From Melitaea cinxia (Eukaryota > Arthropoda > Insecta > Lepidoptera > Nymphalidae): DNA of 64,000 bases. The stretch spans positions 3,674,177-3,738,176 of the forward strand of contig NC_059398.1 of the NCBI RefSeq assembly GCF_905220565.1, in the 5' to 3' direction. The stretch's first letter is position 1. The number at the start of each line of letters is the position of its first letter. This document shows, in pieces, positions 25,901-37,444 of this stretch. A program made the position numbers and the translations under genes. Under the pieces are notes generated by a model, which saw only the letters and a list, made by a program, of their open reading frames with translations, made no database searches and was not told the origin of the DNA.

Positions 25901-25944
25901 GTTGAACAATTTTACTAAATATATTTGTGTGTGTGTGTGTTTTT
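22921..25944. other. Non-coding stretch, no gene seen
   Basis: It begins with the right half of the TTA tract. A perfect 7-bp stem CGCCGAG...CTCGGCG lies near 23190-23215. A short patch at 24360-24450 repeats the word ATCCGGC/GATCCAGCC on both strands. No open frame with family motifs was found. Confidence 0.55.
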
Positions 25945-26215
25945 TTTTATACGAATAGGGTGGTAAACAAGCGTATGTCTCACTCATCTGATGGTAAGCT
26001 ATTACCGTCGCTCATAGAGCCTTCAATACCAGAAGCATTGCAAGCGCGTTACCGACCCTATTCCCGGTCCCCGCAGAAGCTCCTTATTCACCACAGCAAC
26101 AAAACACTGCTTAAAACCAGTAATATTAAGCTGTGATCTTCTGTAATTCGATGTATTTCTCCAGTCTTCCTGCTCCAAATTTTGAGCTGAATACTTCCTG
26201 ATGTGTCCTCAGTAA
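25945..26215 (-). repeat. Family C interspersed repeat, reverse
   Basis: Landmarks are TAAACAAGCGTATGTCTCAC, GATGGTAAGCTATTACCGTC, CAAGCGCGTTACCGACCC and TGTGATCTTCTGTAA. It aligns over its length with the copies at 58321 and 61555. A (GT)n run sits just upstream at 25926-25940. Confidence 0.75.
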
Positions 26216-26494
26216 AATTAATATGTTAAGTAGTTAAGTTGGGTCTTTTGAAGAACAATACAAAATTTTAAATATTTCAGATTTTTGTTTCAAATTCGTC
26301 ATTTATATGTTTATTTATTATTTCATATTGGAACTGTTTGAGTGTTATTAATTTGCACAGAGAATTAAATTAATATTTTTTATTAATATTCCTCAAGCGT
26401 GGTTATATTTTTTTATACAATGGATTGTCATCAACACTTGAAAAGATAGTTATTTAAAATAAAAAGAGGAGAATTGAAACATAATATCGTCATC

Positions 26495-26590
26495 ATTTCA
26501 GCCTATTGCAGTCCACTGCTGGAAATAGGCCTCCACTAGTTCGCACCAAACATTATGGCGCCAACTCATGGGTTTTTTATCAATTTATTA
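26495..26590 (-). repeat. Retroposon 3' tail (family P/LINE type), reverse
   Basis: CATCATTTCAGCCTATTGCA then GTCCACTGCTGGAAATAGGC is the reverse of the CCAGCAGTGGAC tail. It continues to GGCGCCAACTCATGGGTTTT and then stops matching. Confidence 0.65.
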
Positions 26591-27209
26591 TTATACAGCA
26601 TAAATTTTATCTGGGTGTAATATATATATTTATATATGTATTATTTATAAGTATGTTTATAGAAAAAAAAATATGTATTTATACCAGTTGGCTGTTACCT
26701 ATAACCACAAGCATTAAATTGTTTACTTTAGGAACAGACGACCGTGTGTGCATTGTGTAGATATTTAAAAAAAAATTAAGTGTTAATTTTAGGTCATAAA
26801 ATAATAAGTGGTCCTAGTTAAATACATAAAGGTGTACACAATAATCTAATATTATAAAAAAATATAATATATAAATATAGCTATTTTTAATTCAAATTAG
26901 ACTATTTTTAAAATACGGAAAGACTATTTATTTTGTTACACTGCAAGATTTTTCCAGTAAAGTTTTAAAATTTATTTTGTAGGAATGCACCTGGGGGTTA
27001 AACGAACACGAGCGAACCGCAGGTGTCGCATTTATATATATAAACAGTACATTTGCTGAAAATATTTTAGTAAGGACTAACGTACAACTTGTTTTATACT
27101 TTTTTTTCATGTAATCAATTTTGATTAGGAAACAACATAGATTTTTAGGTATAAAAATACACAGAAGTATGAAAAGTTAACACTATTTTCACAACATTAT
27201 AAAATTTTT
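26591..27209. other. Non-coding stretch, nothing recognised
   Basis: AT-rich, with runs of TATATA near 26620-26650. No gene or repeat family was identified. Confidence 0.5.
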
Positions 27210-27556
27210 AACCGAGTTTCAAAAAAGGTGAAGGTTTCTCAATCTAACTATATTTTTTTATGTATGTTACCTCATAACTTTGACTGTATGGATGCATTTC
27301 TAATAATGTCAATTTACTTGATTATTTTCTCGTCGAGCTACGGTTACTTTATATATACCGATTTTGATGATTCTTGTTTTAATTGAAAGCTGATGCTTGT
27401 CTTGTGATTCAATTTAAATTTGATCGAGATCTAATGACTACTTTTTGAGGAATCTTTGATAACACGTATTAACTTCACTATTTTTTCGTCTACTTACGTT
27501 GTACTAGTTGTAAATGTAATTGAAGTCGGTTATTTTTTTCGTTTGCGTACAAACAT
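27210..27556 (+). repeat. Family A interspersed repeat, short copy
   Basis: It runs from AACCGAGTTTCAAAAAAGGT to GAAGTCGGTT and a trailing TTTGCGTACAAAC. It has far fewer internal modules than the copy at 4455. Confidence 0.7.
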
Positions 27557-28921
27557 TAAACATATTATGATATCCTATAAGTAATTTAATACACAACTGA
27601 ATTGTAAATTTATTTATTCATATCTATTTTTAGGGATTTTAACTATCTGGCATATTAAAACTTATTGTATCCTAATATAATCGTAACATAGCAAATTATT
27701 TTATACCTCAAATTAATAAAAATCTTTGAGAAATAGGCATCATATACACATATTGTTTTCGCCACTGCAGAAGTGGGATCTGACGGAGCGTTTTGCATTA
27801 CTTCTATATCCGGATAATAAATTAAACTATAAAAACAAATCTTCGCAATTATTAGAAGCATGAATGTGAGATCATATGACAATTATTTACTTAGAAATAT
27901 AATGTATACGTATTAATTTTTTTTTTTGTTAGACTGAATAAATAAAATAATTTCCTTGATAATTATAAAAATATATAGATTTAATTTACTTTAAAATAAA
28001 GCTGAAAAGGAAAACAATGTTTATTATATAAAGAAAATTAACAATAAAATTTAAAGCATATCAGCATTGTTGCATGGCGTAAAAAAAGTTGAAAAAATTT
28101 ATAAATCTGCGCAAATCTTTGTGTTTGCCACAATAATCTGTTTTAAAAATTCATATTTTGTTGCTATTTTTGAAAATTATTTACAAACACAATATTTTTT
28201 ACACCTGAAGCTACTATTGCACTGTACTTCGTATGTCTATATGCATGTAAAAATCAAAATGTCGAAATACATGTAGACGCTTTTTGTTTGTACTAATTCG
28301 TTATTTCAAGAAAATGTTTTATAAAACAAAATTTAAAAAAAAATTGCTGGGTCAAATATTTTGTAATAATAAAAGGTGAATTCGACTATTCCTGTAACGT
28401 CTACAAGACATGTCCCTTGATATTCGTTTTTTTTTTCTTTGCTCTTTTATTATAAGCGATGACATATCGTCGAGAATATATTTGAAGAAAGTATCTAAAT
28501 TCAACCTTATTACAATGGACACCAGACCGAAATTTCAATTACACATAAGTTCAGATAGGACATTTCAGATTGTATCTTGCGATATTATTTTGTGACTATA
28601 AAGAAAAATTATTTTTGAAATCCTCTGTAATCACATTAATGCGGTCCTTATTCTAATTGACGCCGAAATAATGGTTTCCTACTTAACGATGTAAATTTTT
28701 TCATTAATATTCTCGATGTTTTCATACCGCGTTAAGGAATATTAATGGATATTGACAATTTTTCGAATGGAAAAACTGAATTTCACATTTTTCATTTAAC
28801 CTTCGAGGCCAGGCGTGGGCTTTTAATTATTGTAATTAATGTATGGATTAATTTTTATTATTAATCTGACACTATCAATTTTCATTATATTATGTTCTTG
28901 AATTTATTAGTAAGAGATTTT
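27557..28921. other. Non-coding stretch, nothing recognised
   Basis: AT-rich, without a supportable gene. Frames of 61-75 codons are composition artefacts. Confidence 0.5.
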
Positions 28922-29055
28922 CGCTGAGTTGCACGAAGAGAAATTAAAATTTAAGTAGTGATTAAACTAATTTAATCGCAAGAATTGTATGAAATTCTTG
29001 TGATTAAATTAGTTTAATCTCTACATAAATTTTAATTTTGTTTCGTGCAACTCGG
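28922..29055. repeat. Long foldback hairpin, arms about 63 bp
   Basis: The left arm (28922-28986) and right arm (28993-29055) are reverse complements with few mismatches. The outer ends are CGCTGAGTTGCACGAAG and CGTGCAACTCGGCG. The loop is about 6-10 bases. Transcripts across it would form a long stem. It is most likely a small foldback transposon (MITE). Confidence 0.8.
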
Positions 29056-29884
29056 CGTTTGTGTTTAAGACATTTTTGTTATTTACACCACGTTAGGTCC
29101 TTATTAGATTGTTAACTAATAATTGTATAAATTATTGGAATTTTATTATTGGAATGTTAATACACTGTTTTGCCAGAAATCCTCTTTGCATTACTCATCT
29201 TGTGATGAGTACAGGACACATAACTACTTGAGTGTAGTTTTATTTATCTTCAATATTCTGTACGATCGCGGTGCTTCCCTAGTCTGGATGCTTTAGAATT
29301 TGTGCAAATTATTTCTGCGTATTTGATAGAAGTTTTTTAGATTTTCATCACACTGCTTTACCAATACACACTATTTGACATTATTTATCAAAAATATTAA
29401 GTTTTTTTTCTGATTTCATCTCGATTAAAGAAATATTACAATAGTAATAAACGCATCGATCTCAGCTCCTGCTAACATCTGTGCCAAGTTATAATAGCCA
29501 TGACACGTAACCAGAGGGATGCAAACTTATATGTATCATTGCAAGAAAGCTCGTTACAAAACCGTATACGACACTTAAACGCCCGTATATGTAAGTTGGT
29601 TCATTTTTATTGAGTTAAATATTAGCTGTACTAGTAAACATTTTACCAAAACAAAACATAAAGTAAGACAAAACTATATAGTACACGAAGGAGAAATACA
29701 AATATTAGATTTTACCATCGAGTAAAAGCTTGCAGTGTTCCAAGCCATTGAAGGTTCTTGAAACGCCGTTTTATATCATTGCTGGGAGGTTGTCCCATTT
29801 ATTTTTATTTACCTTTTTCTACATTTACTTTTTAGTAGTGCTAAGTCAGCTGAATATTTATTTTAGTAAAAATAAATATTCAGC
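29056..29884. other. Non-coding stretch with a terminal palindrome
   Basis: No gene is seen. At 29848-29886 the palindrome CAGCTGAATATTTATTTT...AAAATAAATATTCAGCTG (3-base centre) abuts the start of the family P copy. Confidence 0.55.
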
Positions 29885-30213
29885 TGTGTGGTTACGGCAG
29901 TAAGAATATAGTTACCACCTCTCTTCCCGTATATGTCGTAAGAGGCGACTAAGGGATAACACGGTTCCACTACCACCGTGGAACTTAAAAAGCTGACCGA
30001 TGGTGGGATAACTATCCAACAACTGGCTTTCAAATACACAGTCGAAGACAGGCAGCAACGTCTTTGGTGCGACAAAGCCAGCCCTGCGGTCACCAACCCG
30101 CCCGCCTGCCCAGCGTGATGACTATGGGCAAAACACATGAGTTCACTGCATTTTTCGCGCAAACTTGTGGAGGCCTATGTCCAGCAGTGGACTATATCAG
30201 ACTGAAGTGATGA
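29885..30213 (+). mobile_element. Family P retroposon, near full length
   Basis: The head is CTGTGTGGTTACGGCA. Central landmarks are GAGGCGACTAAGGGATAACA, CTGGCTTTCAAATACACAG, GTCTTTGGTGCGACAAAGCC and GCGGTCACCAACCCGCC. The tail is GGAGGCCTATGTCCAGCAGT. Other copies lie at 37445, 49417 and (reversed) 56045. It has no tRNA-like boxes and no coding capacity. It is either a SINE of other origin or the detached 3' region of a LINE. The target duplication of this copy was not resolved. Confidence 0.75.
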
Positions 30214-30238
30214 ATATGTACCATATATAATTGTAGTA

Positions 30239-30677
30239 AAATAATTGTGTTTGCAGGCAAACGAAGAAAAATCGATTTCAATTATATCGACAAGTAATAC
30301 AACGTAGGTAGACGAAAAAATAGTAAAGTAAATACGCATTATCAAAGATTACTCTAAATGTTGTATTCAGATTTCGATGAAGTTTAAATGTGACCACATG
30401 ATAAACATCGACTTTCGATTAAAATAAAAATCATCAAAATCGGCACACCCAATAAAAAGTTATGCAGATTTTCGAGAATTTCCCTCAATTTCTCTGGGAT
30501 CTCACCATCAGATCCTGGTTTCCTTATCATGGCACTAAACTAGGGATATCTCCTTTCCGACAAAAAAAGAATTATCAAAATCGGTTCATAAACGACGGAG
30601 TTATCCCCGAACATACATAAAATATATATACAGTCGAATTGTGTAACCTCCTCCTTTTTTTGAAGTCAGTTAAAAAA
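30239..30677 (-). repeat. Family A interspersed repeat, reverse
   Basis: Starts with AATTGTGTTTGCAGGCAAAC and ends with ACCTCCTCCTTTTTTTGAAG then TCAGTT, the reverse of the family head. It contains GAAATTGAGG-type and ATCAGATCCTGGTTTCCTTA phrases also found at 4800, 33050 and 60435. Confidence 0.75.
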
Positions 30678-31160
30678 ACAATTATTATAAAAGATTTTAT
30701 TTCATTAATTATACAAAATTTGTACAAAAAGAAACGCGATCGCAACCTCATTATCGGTTATATAAAATTAACCTCAAAACGATTATGCAAAAATACGTAT
30801 ATTTCACCGCAGTGCAGATTTCATCAACTCTACGAGAAACGTAAATATATTCATATCAATTTACGTCAATGATTTCTATAGTGAAACACTTTTATTCCAA
30901 TGAAAAATGATTGACTGATATTTTTTTTTTTTTTACGTATAAATATGTTTCATTTAAATAAATGTCAGCTCATAATATATCATACATGTCTATCTATACT
31001 AACTATTGCTTGCCCAATGGTCGAAATTAGACCACAATTTTTTTTTTGTATATAAACCTTCCGCTGCCTTAAGTGTGGCCCAAAAAAATTAATTAGCCGA
31101 ATAGGTCGAGTCATTTTTGAGTTATGTGCTTAACAACATTCATTTTTATTTATATAAGAT
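30678..31160. other. Non-coding stretch
   Basis: No gene is seen. The segment 30985-31165 (CTATACTAACTATTGCTTGC ... AACATTCATTTTTATTTATA) looks like part of another interspersed repeat, with a related end at about 690-715. Confidence 0.45.
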
Positions 31161-31171
31161 AGATTATGTTT

Positions 31172-31536
31172 ACATGAGACGCCGCGTTGGCGCAACGGTT
31201 ATAGCCATGGATTGTACCCGGTGCGCTCGCGGTTGCGGGTTCGATCCCCGCACATGACAAACATTTGTATTGGCCATACAGGTGTTTGCCGTGGTCTGGG
31301 TGTTTGTGCAGTCCTTGTGGGTCTCCCCACCGTGCCTCGGAGAGCACGTTAAGCCGTCGGTCCCGATTATTATCAAGTACACTTGATAGCGATCGTTACT
31401 CATAGTAGGGAATATATCCGCCAACCCGCATTGGAGCAGCGTGGTAGATTAAGCTCTAATCCTTCTCCTACATGAGGAAAGAGGCCTATGCCCAGTAGTG
31501 GGATATTACAGGCTGAAGCGAAGTAAGAAGAAGCGA
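31172..31536 (+). mobile_element. tRNA-headed SINE (family S), full length
   Basis: The target duplication AGATTATGTTT lies at 31161-31171 and 31537-31547. The A box TGGCGCAACGGT is at 31188-31199 and the B box GGTTCGATCCCC at 31238-31249. The tail is GCCCAGTAGTGGGATATTAC, AGGCTGAAGCG and a purine-rich extension. The duplicated target is the outer arm of the hairpin element at 31539-31638. Confidence 0.9.
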
Positions 31537-31538
31537 AG

Positions 31539-31638
31539 ATTATGTTTGACATTCAGTAAAGACAATAGTCTTCTAATTCAGTAGTTTGTTTTTTTAATTC
31601 AATAAAGACTATTGTCTTTACCGAATTTCAAACATAAT
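31539..31638. repeat. Foldback element disrupted by the SINE
   Basis: The arms 31539-31571 and 31605-31638 pair over 33 bases with two mismatches (shared word AAAGACAATAGTCTT). A further pair, ATAGATTATGTTT left of the SINE (about 31159-31171) and AAACATAATCTAT at about 31655-31667, suggests that the original hairpin was longer and that the SINE landed in its left arm. Confidence 0.65.
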
Positions 31639-31667
31639 TTAATCTCTAGCCTAAACATAATCTATTA

Positions 31668-32136
31668 ATCTTTAGTCTATTGTCTATTCTCAATTTGCTT
31701 GACGCGTGTGTCCAATACATGGCAGTGTGTGTAATGTTTTTTTTCGTTGTTTTAATGTATTTTTTGTGCATAATTTAAAAAAAATATTAGCATTCTGCAC
31801 TCCTTTTCTATATAAACTATAAGTGTGCGAAATTTCATACTCCTCCGTCCGCGCAGCTTTTGTAAAAAGGGGTACAAAGTTTAGTGTTTAGCTTCTCGTA
31901 ATAATATATAGATAAATGGAGAGGCCGGTTCAGTCATACTGCGAAAACTACTGAATCGATCGGAATAATACTTATACCATAGGATGCAGCGTGTGCGATA
32001 TGTTGGTGATTACTTATCGTGTAAAAAAAAATATGGACGGACAGAGGTCGCTAGTATATATTCGCATTATTATCTCTTATTATTTATATTATTAGACATA
32101 CCTATACAAGTTTGTAATTGTAATGTTAATAAATAA
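31668..32136. other. Non-coding stretch
   Basis: No gene is seen. Phrases such as TGAATCGATCGGAATAATAC and ACTCCTCCGTCCGCGCAGCT look like worn repeat ends, but no second copy lies in the window. Confidence 0.4.
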
Positions 32137-32417
32137 CATATAATTGGTTTTACTCGCAAATGAAAAAAAAAATCGACATTTTCATTGACAAGTGATACAA
32201 CGTAGGTAGACGAAAAAATACTCAATTAACTACATGCGTAGTACAGTATTAGGGATAGATCAAAAAGTACCCGTCAGGTGTCATTCAAATTTAAATAGGA
32301 TCTTGACAAGCACAAGCTTTCGATTAAAAAAACTTCGCCAAACACCTACATATGGATAATTATATAAAAAATACAGTCGAATTGAGAATTTCCTCCTATT
32401 TTTGAAGTTGGTTAAAA
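32137..32417 (-). repeat. Family A interspersed repeat, reverse, partial
   Basis: Landmarks are AATTGGTTTTACTCGCAAAT at the left, AATACAACGTAGGTAGAC-like sequence, and CAGTCGAATTGAGAATTTCC with TGAAGTTGGTTAAAAA at the right. Confidence 0.7.
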
Positions 32418-32729
32418 ATGATAATTAATGATATAATGATAAGCATACATCGTCTGCGGAGGGTGGGAGAAAGGCCATAGATAGGAAAATATGGAAAGGA
32501 ATTGAGGAGGCCTATTATTATTAATACATCATCTTCAGAGGGTCGCGATAACAAATCTGTGTGAAACCAGTCTCAATCCTTTCATTTCATAGGAAGTGGC
32601 AACAGTGATGCATTTACGGGTCGTGCTGTAAAGTAACAATTTCAATAAGACACTAACAATTTTATTCTTAATTTTTGTCATTTGGTTTATAATTTTAATT
32701 AAATAATATTTGTTTCAGAGTTAAGAAAG

Positions 32730-32735
32730 ATGTAG
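32730..32735 (+). promoter_or_regulatory. Start-stop upstream ORF (ATGTAG) in the 5' leader
   Basis: ATG followed at once by TAG lies five bases upstream of the proposed start codon at 32741, inside the same exon. Minimal start-stop uORFs are known in other eukaryotes to hold initiating ribosomes and lower downstream translation. The sequence shows only the element; any effect is inference. Confidence 0.5.
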
Positions 32736-32740
32736 GAGAA

Positions 32741-32801
32741 ATGTGCGCGCTGGCCGCAGCGGTGCTGTTTCTAGCCGCGCTTGCAGCTCTGCCTTGTAAA
32801 G
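32741..32801 (+). CDS. Dpr-like Ig-superfamily protein, coding exon 1 (signal peptide)
   Basis: The exon starts after TTTGTTTCAG (acceptor, exon from 32719) and ends before the donor GTAAGC at 32802. ATG 32741 opens 20 codons plus one base, MCALAAAVLFLAALAALPCK: a short N-region, an alanine/leucine core and a cleavage-like end, which is a secretion signal. The acceptor upstream of the ATG implies at least one further 5' untranslated exon to the left, not located. The exon is much richer in GC than its surroundings, as expected for host coding sequence. It ends in phase 1, and the exon at 38302 supplies the two missing bases (GGC, Gly21). The start choice rests on the signal peptide and phase agreement; the earlier ATG at 32730 is followed directly by a stop. 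Confidence 0.75.
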
Positions 32802-32887
32802 GTAAGCTATATGGACATTATTACATTCCTCGAGCTAGTACTGTCTACTTACTGTTCATATATCAATAGAGTTTAAGGTATTTTCTT

Positions 32888-33165
32888 TTTAATCGACTTC
32901 AAAAAAAGGAGGAGGTTACTCAATTCGACCTTCAATAAAGATTTTTTTTTAATGTATGTTCGTGGATAACTCCGTCGTTTATGATCCGATTTTGATAATT
33001 CTTTTTTTGTTGGAAAGGAGATATCCCTAGTTTGGTACCATGATAAGGAAATCAGGATCTGATGATGGAATCCCAGATAAATCTAGGGAAACTCTCGAAA
33101 ATCCGCATAACTTTTTACTGGGTGTACCGATTTTAATGATTTTTAATTTAATCGAAAGTCGATGT
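32888..33165 (+). repeat. Family A interspersed repeat, 3'-truncated
   Basis: It begins AATCGACTTCAAAAAAAGGA, runs through GTTGGAAAGGAGATATCCCT and CAGGATCTGATGATGG, and stops in ATCGAAAGTCGATGT without the usual 3' end. Confidence 0.75.
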
Positions 33166-33889
33166 AAATACCAATGTATAATAAGAAGGGCAAACGCTGA
33201 AAGTTTGGTCAATATATAAAAGAAAATATATCAATAAATTAGAAAGTATATTATTTATAAAATACAATCCTTGCTTAAAGCAAAATAGCTTGTATTAAAA
33301 TTGTTAACTTTATTAGTAGTATTAATTTTTCACTACAATAGGTAAATAGGTTATATATCATTCAAAAAATTCAAAATTATATGAATATTCAAATAATAAC
33401 TATGACAGAATAATAATAAAAAAATAATGTGTAACAACTTTTTGTTAAATATTGTAATATGAAATAACTTTTATCCTAGGTATTTTTTATACATACTATT
33501 CAAGTTTATGATTATTCGGAGCGCAATCATTGAACCGGAAATAACAAAAGTATTATGACGGTTCGATTTCCTGTTTTTTCATACAAATAAATTAATGCAT
33601 ATCTTGCTGTGTTTTTTTTTTAATTTGCGAATTCAAACAATTTTTTTCTATTCCCAACGTTCATACAAGCTTGATATAAAATGAGCCTGAGTTTTCTTTA
33701 GTTTTTGATTAATTCATATCGTTTCGAATTCTTCTACCGTAACTGCGCGAAAGTAAAATATAAACCACATTTTCTTTTAAGTCGAAACTTAAATATTCTT
33801 TCGAAAGAAAAACATTATTTATTTTCGCTTCCTTATAATTAAAACTTGAGAGTTTTAAGTTAGTTTCGAAATGTATTAATGGTCATCTG

Positions 33890-34165
33890 TAACTGAGGTA
33901 GGGAACCGCAGTAAATATCATACTCAAAACCTGGAGCAGCCCGACTGGGGAAGTACCACGACCTTACAGAAGATCACAGCTAAATAATACTGCTATGAAG
34001 CAGTGTTGTGTTCCTGTGGTGATTAAGGTGACCAGAGCTCCTGCGGAGGACAGGGAGTGGGGTCGGCAACGCGCTTGCAATGTTTCTAGTGCTGCGATTG
34101 TCTATAAGCTAGGTAATTGCTTACCATCAGGTGAGCAGAACCTCTTTTGTGCCATTCTGGTGTTA
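33890..34165 (+). repeat. Family C interspersed repeat
   Basis: Its landmarks run ACTGAGGTAGGGAACCGCAG, TGGAGCAGCCCGACTGGGG, CTTACAGAAGATCACAGCTA, GGTCGGCAACGCGCTTGCAA and GCTTACCATCAGGTGAGC. This is one of the more complete copies. A 65-codon frame over it is not conserved among copies. Confidence 0.8.
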
Positions 34166-34358
34166 TTATATCCAATTAAGCATTTTATATAACGTTTAGT
34201 CGCGCTAACGTTTAGCCTACGCATTTGGAAACACATGTTTTGGCTTTCTTAATATTAATGGAGAAGGCAACCTATTATGTGCTCAATTATACCTATAATT
34301 TTTTTCTTATAGTAAAAAATTATAATGTTTCGTTTCGTGTCAAAAATATATTTTTAAC

Positions 34359-34676
34359 TAGCTGACCCGGCAAACGTTGTCTTGCCGCTAAACGCTATTT
34401 AAAAATAGGGGTTGATGGTAGAGTGTTGAAAATTTAGGGTTGTATGTATTTTTTAATATTGTATCATAAAAAAATAGAAATTAAAAATTTTGTCTAAAAA
34501 ATAAAAAAATAAAAATTTAGGGGTGGACTACCCCTAACATTTAGGGGGATGAAAAATAGATGTTGGCCGGTTCTCATAGATACCGGATAAGCACAAAAAA
34601 TTTCATCAAAATCGGTCAAGCCGTTTCGGAGGAGTATGGCAACGAAAACTGTGACACGAGAATTTTATATATTAGA
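34359..34676 (+). repeat. GCTGACCCGGCAAACG-type interspersed repeat
   Basis: It starts TAGCTGACCCGGCAAACGTT and contains GGGTGGACTACCCCTAACAT and TCGGTCAAGCCGTTTCGGAG. It ends TTTTATATATTAGA. I recognise this as a short repeat common in insect genomes; its class is unsettled. It is non-coding. Confidence 0.65.
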
Positions 34677-34699
34677 TGATATGGAGATTCCTACTCCAC

Positions 34700-34815
34700 T
34701 ATGGTGGCAAACAAATCACGGACTATATAATTCGCCTTGTTTTAAGCTGCTACCGTAGGCTATCGTCGTCTGTAACTCCAGGAGCATCTCAAGAGCGTTG
34801 CCAACTTAACCCCTT
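34700..34815 (-). repeat. Family C fragment
   Basis: GGTGGCAAACAAATCACGGA, CTACCGTAGGCTATCG and CAAGAGCGTTGCCAACTT match the start of reversed family C at lower identity. The LINE fragment that follows may have been inserted into it. Confidence 0.5.
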
Positions 34816-34832
34816 CCGTCAATATATCACAA

Positions 34833-35345
34833 GGAGCTCTCTCTCTTTCTCTCTCTCTCTTTCGTAACGCTCTTGTCAGAGCGGTCGTGTTCATCACTTC
34901 CCAGTCACACGCTTGACGATCCGTCTCCATTCCTCCCTGACAGTTGCTTTTCGGCAGCACATATGCAATGGAACGTCCATTGCAGCCCTTACTTGGTCCG
35001 TCCATCTCATAGGTGATCTACCGCGAGGTCTGGTTCCATCTACTTTTCCTTGGATCACGATCACATGACCAAAGAAAGTGAAAATTCGAGCCTGTACGAT
35101 GGAAGATAGACGCTGCTTGATGCCGAGTTCTTCCAGAATGCACTTGTTGATCCGGAATTGATTCCAGGACACTCTCAACATTTTTCTCCAGCACCACATC
35201 TCGAGAACATCTATTTTTTCTTCTCACTTTCTCGCAGGGTCCACGTCTCCGAGGCGTAGAGAAATATGGAAAATACTAGCGCTCTAACTAGCCAAGTCTT
35301 AGTGGTCTGATCTGGATATCGCCATGCGTCGTCGTCGCACAAGAA
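34833..35345 (-). pseudogene. LINE C-terminal fragment, frameshifted
   Basis: Read on the minus strand, the fragment gives LVFSIFLYASETWTLRESEK, a stop, then in a shifted frame MWCWRKMLRVSWNQ, ILEELGIKQRLSSIVQARIF, FFGHV, GRSPMRWTDQV and VREEWRRIVKRVTGK followed by TGA (about 34910). This series (YASETWTL, then MWCWRRML, then FFGHV, then GRSPxRWxDQ) is the recurrent C-terminal tail of endonuclease/reverse-transcriptase LINEs in insects. The polymerase core is absent. The 3' side ends in a CT/GA microsatellite (34833-34863), probably the element's tail. Confidence 0.7.
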
Positions 35346-37444
35346 GCTCTAGCTGATATTAAAAATCGATTTTTTTTAGTATTTATTTAAAGTATTATAA
35401 TTGTAACTAAAAATGACACAAATAATATAAAACTTAGGCTTTACCTTAATATCTTCTAAGTTTGAAATTTTGTGTAAAAAAAGGCAACAAGAAAACCGTA
35501 CCGCGTTCCAAGCGTGAAATTATTCTGATTAAACTAAGATTCCGAATGCGGCACTTAGTTGGATACAATCCAGCGCTTAATGATTAAAATTGGTGATGTT
35601 GTAGCTAGATTGTCCAAAAAGCTAGTAAAATTTAACAAGTCACAAAGTATTTCGAAAAATAAGGATTTAAGTAAAAAATGTTATAGTAATTTTCAACAAA
35701 ATACTAATATATATTTTTTAAATATATGACAAATAATGGATTTAGCTGTCGGTATATTTTGAGGAAACGAATTTATTTATTTGTTTCTTCAGACGAACCA
35801 CCACAGTCACAGAACTAAATGTTACGCTAGCTTTCACGGGTTTGATTCCATGTGTTAAACACTTTCAACCTTTTTAGTATTTTAGAATTAAAAGGGCTGT
35901 TCTTCTTCAAATACACTTTTACTATAATTCCTTTTAACAACAATTTTTAGTTGAAACCACCAACTTGCTTTGTAGCTCAATGATGAAAGCTTTACTCATT
36001 GAAACAATAATGGAATAAATAAAAAGCGTTCAATTGACAAAGAAATTATATTTTAGTCAAAACACCCGGAAGACGAAATTGAGCTACAAAGAACTTAAAA
36101 TACTGCTAATACAAATACAAGATAATATTTACACATTTTCCAAAAATATATTTGTCGAAATACAAGTTATTCCTTTATAAATCAAACGACATTGGATACA
36201 AACTTTCATAATTATTCATAACTTTTAGTGAGGTTGACAATTTATTTTTAATGCATGAGTGAAATATTTTTATTTGTGTATTATTTATTTGAAATTAAGA
36301 CATAAATTAACAAACAAATTTATAAGCTAAATTAACATGAAACATATTTATATAAGCCAAACTTATATTTTTTGGACTCATGACATAGGATTTAACATTC
36401 TACTGCATTATTTTTAAATCTTGTATAGGTCAGATTTTAAAAAAGTATTTTCACACCAGAAAACTTATTTATTATCCTTCTACGGCTGAGGTGATATTGT
36501 TCCGTACTATTTGACTGAAGCGTAGTCGTCAAATTAAAATAGACGTCAAATTATATTTTCCCTTTTTTATATATTTAAATTTAACCAAAAATTTATATCA
36601 AAATAGACATTAATCGACTTAATTAATTTACAATGTAAAATAATTTTAATTATATTTTTACTGACACATAAATTGTTTACAAATTTTTACATAATGCCTA
36701 TATATTTTTTTTCAAGTTGATAATTTGACATTTTCTTTTTTTATTTTATTTATTACATAATTTTAGAATTAGAATGGAAATTAAATGGAAATTAAATGAT
36801 TCATTTTGTAATTTTTAAATGCACTTCCGAATCGCCGCTAAACAGTAGTATATTACATATATATGTAATGTGAAGCTTTTGGCTAATTAAGAATGTGAAC
36901 GCCTGTTAAAACAAATGCAGATGAACCCGCGTTCATGTATAAAAACTATTTAAAAAATAAACCCACTATTAGTTTTTTTTTCCGTTTAAACTTGTACATA
37001 AGTTCAATTGTTAAGATTTTGCTCAACCTGTTAAATAAGAAAACTTTACAACAACCAACCGCTTCTACAGCCTCCTTCAAACTTTCCACTTTCCACTCTA
37101 AGATGTACCGTAACGTCGAACGTCTAATCGCGTTAAAAACTTTTAAGAGTTTTAACCAAACATGCTGAAGTAATCTCGAAGAGTTGAAAAGTGATCACGT
37201 TTGTTTTAAGCCTTATTTTCTGTACTAACAAGTTAGTAACAGTACATTAATATTATTTTTTATACAACTAGGTCGGCAATATGTATAGTATATAATGTAT
37301 AGTATATAATGTACAGTATATAAATAAATAGTTTTGATTTTTACAACAGAAACATAACTTTTTTTATACTTGAAAAGACACATATAAATCTTACAAAATA
37401 AAACTTGTCGTCACATATACAGTTACGAGTATATATGCAACTAG

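Noticed and set aside
31181..31255. Possible tRNA gene (A and B boxes)
   Set aside because: The boxes belong to the SINE head; no complete cloverleaf with acceptor stem is present and the sequence continues into the SINE body.
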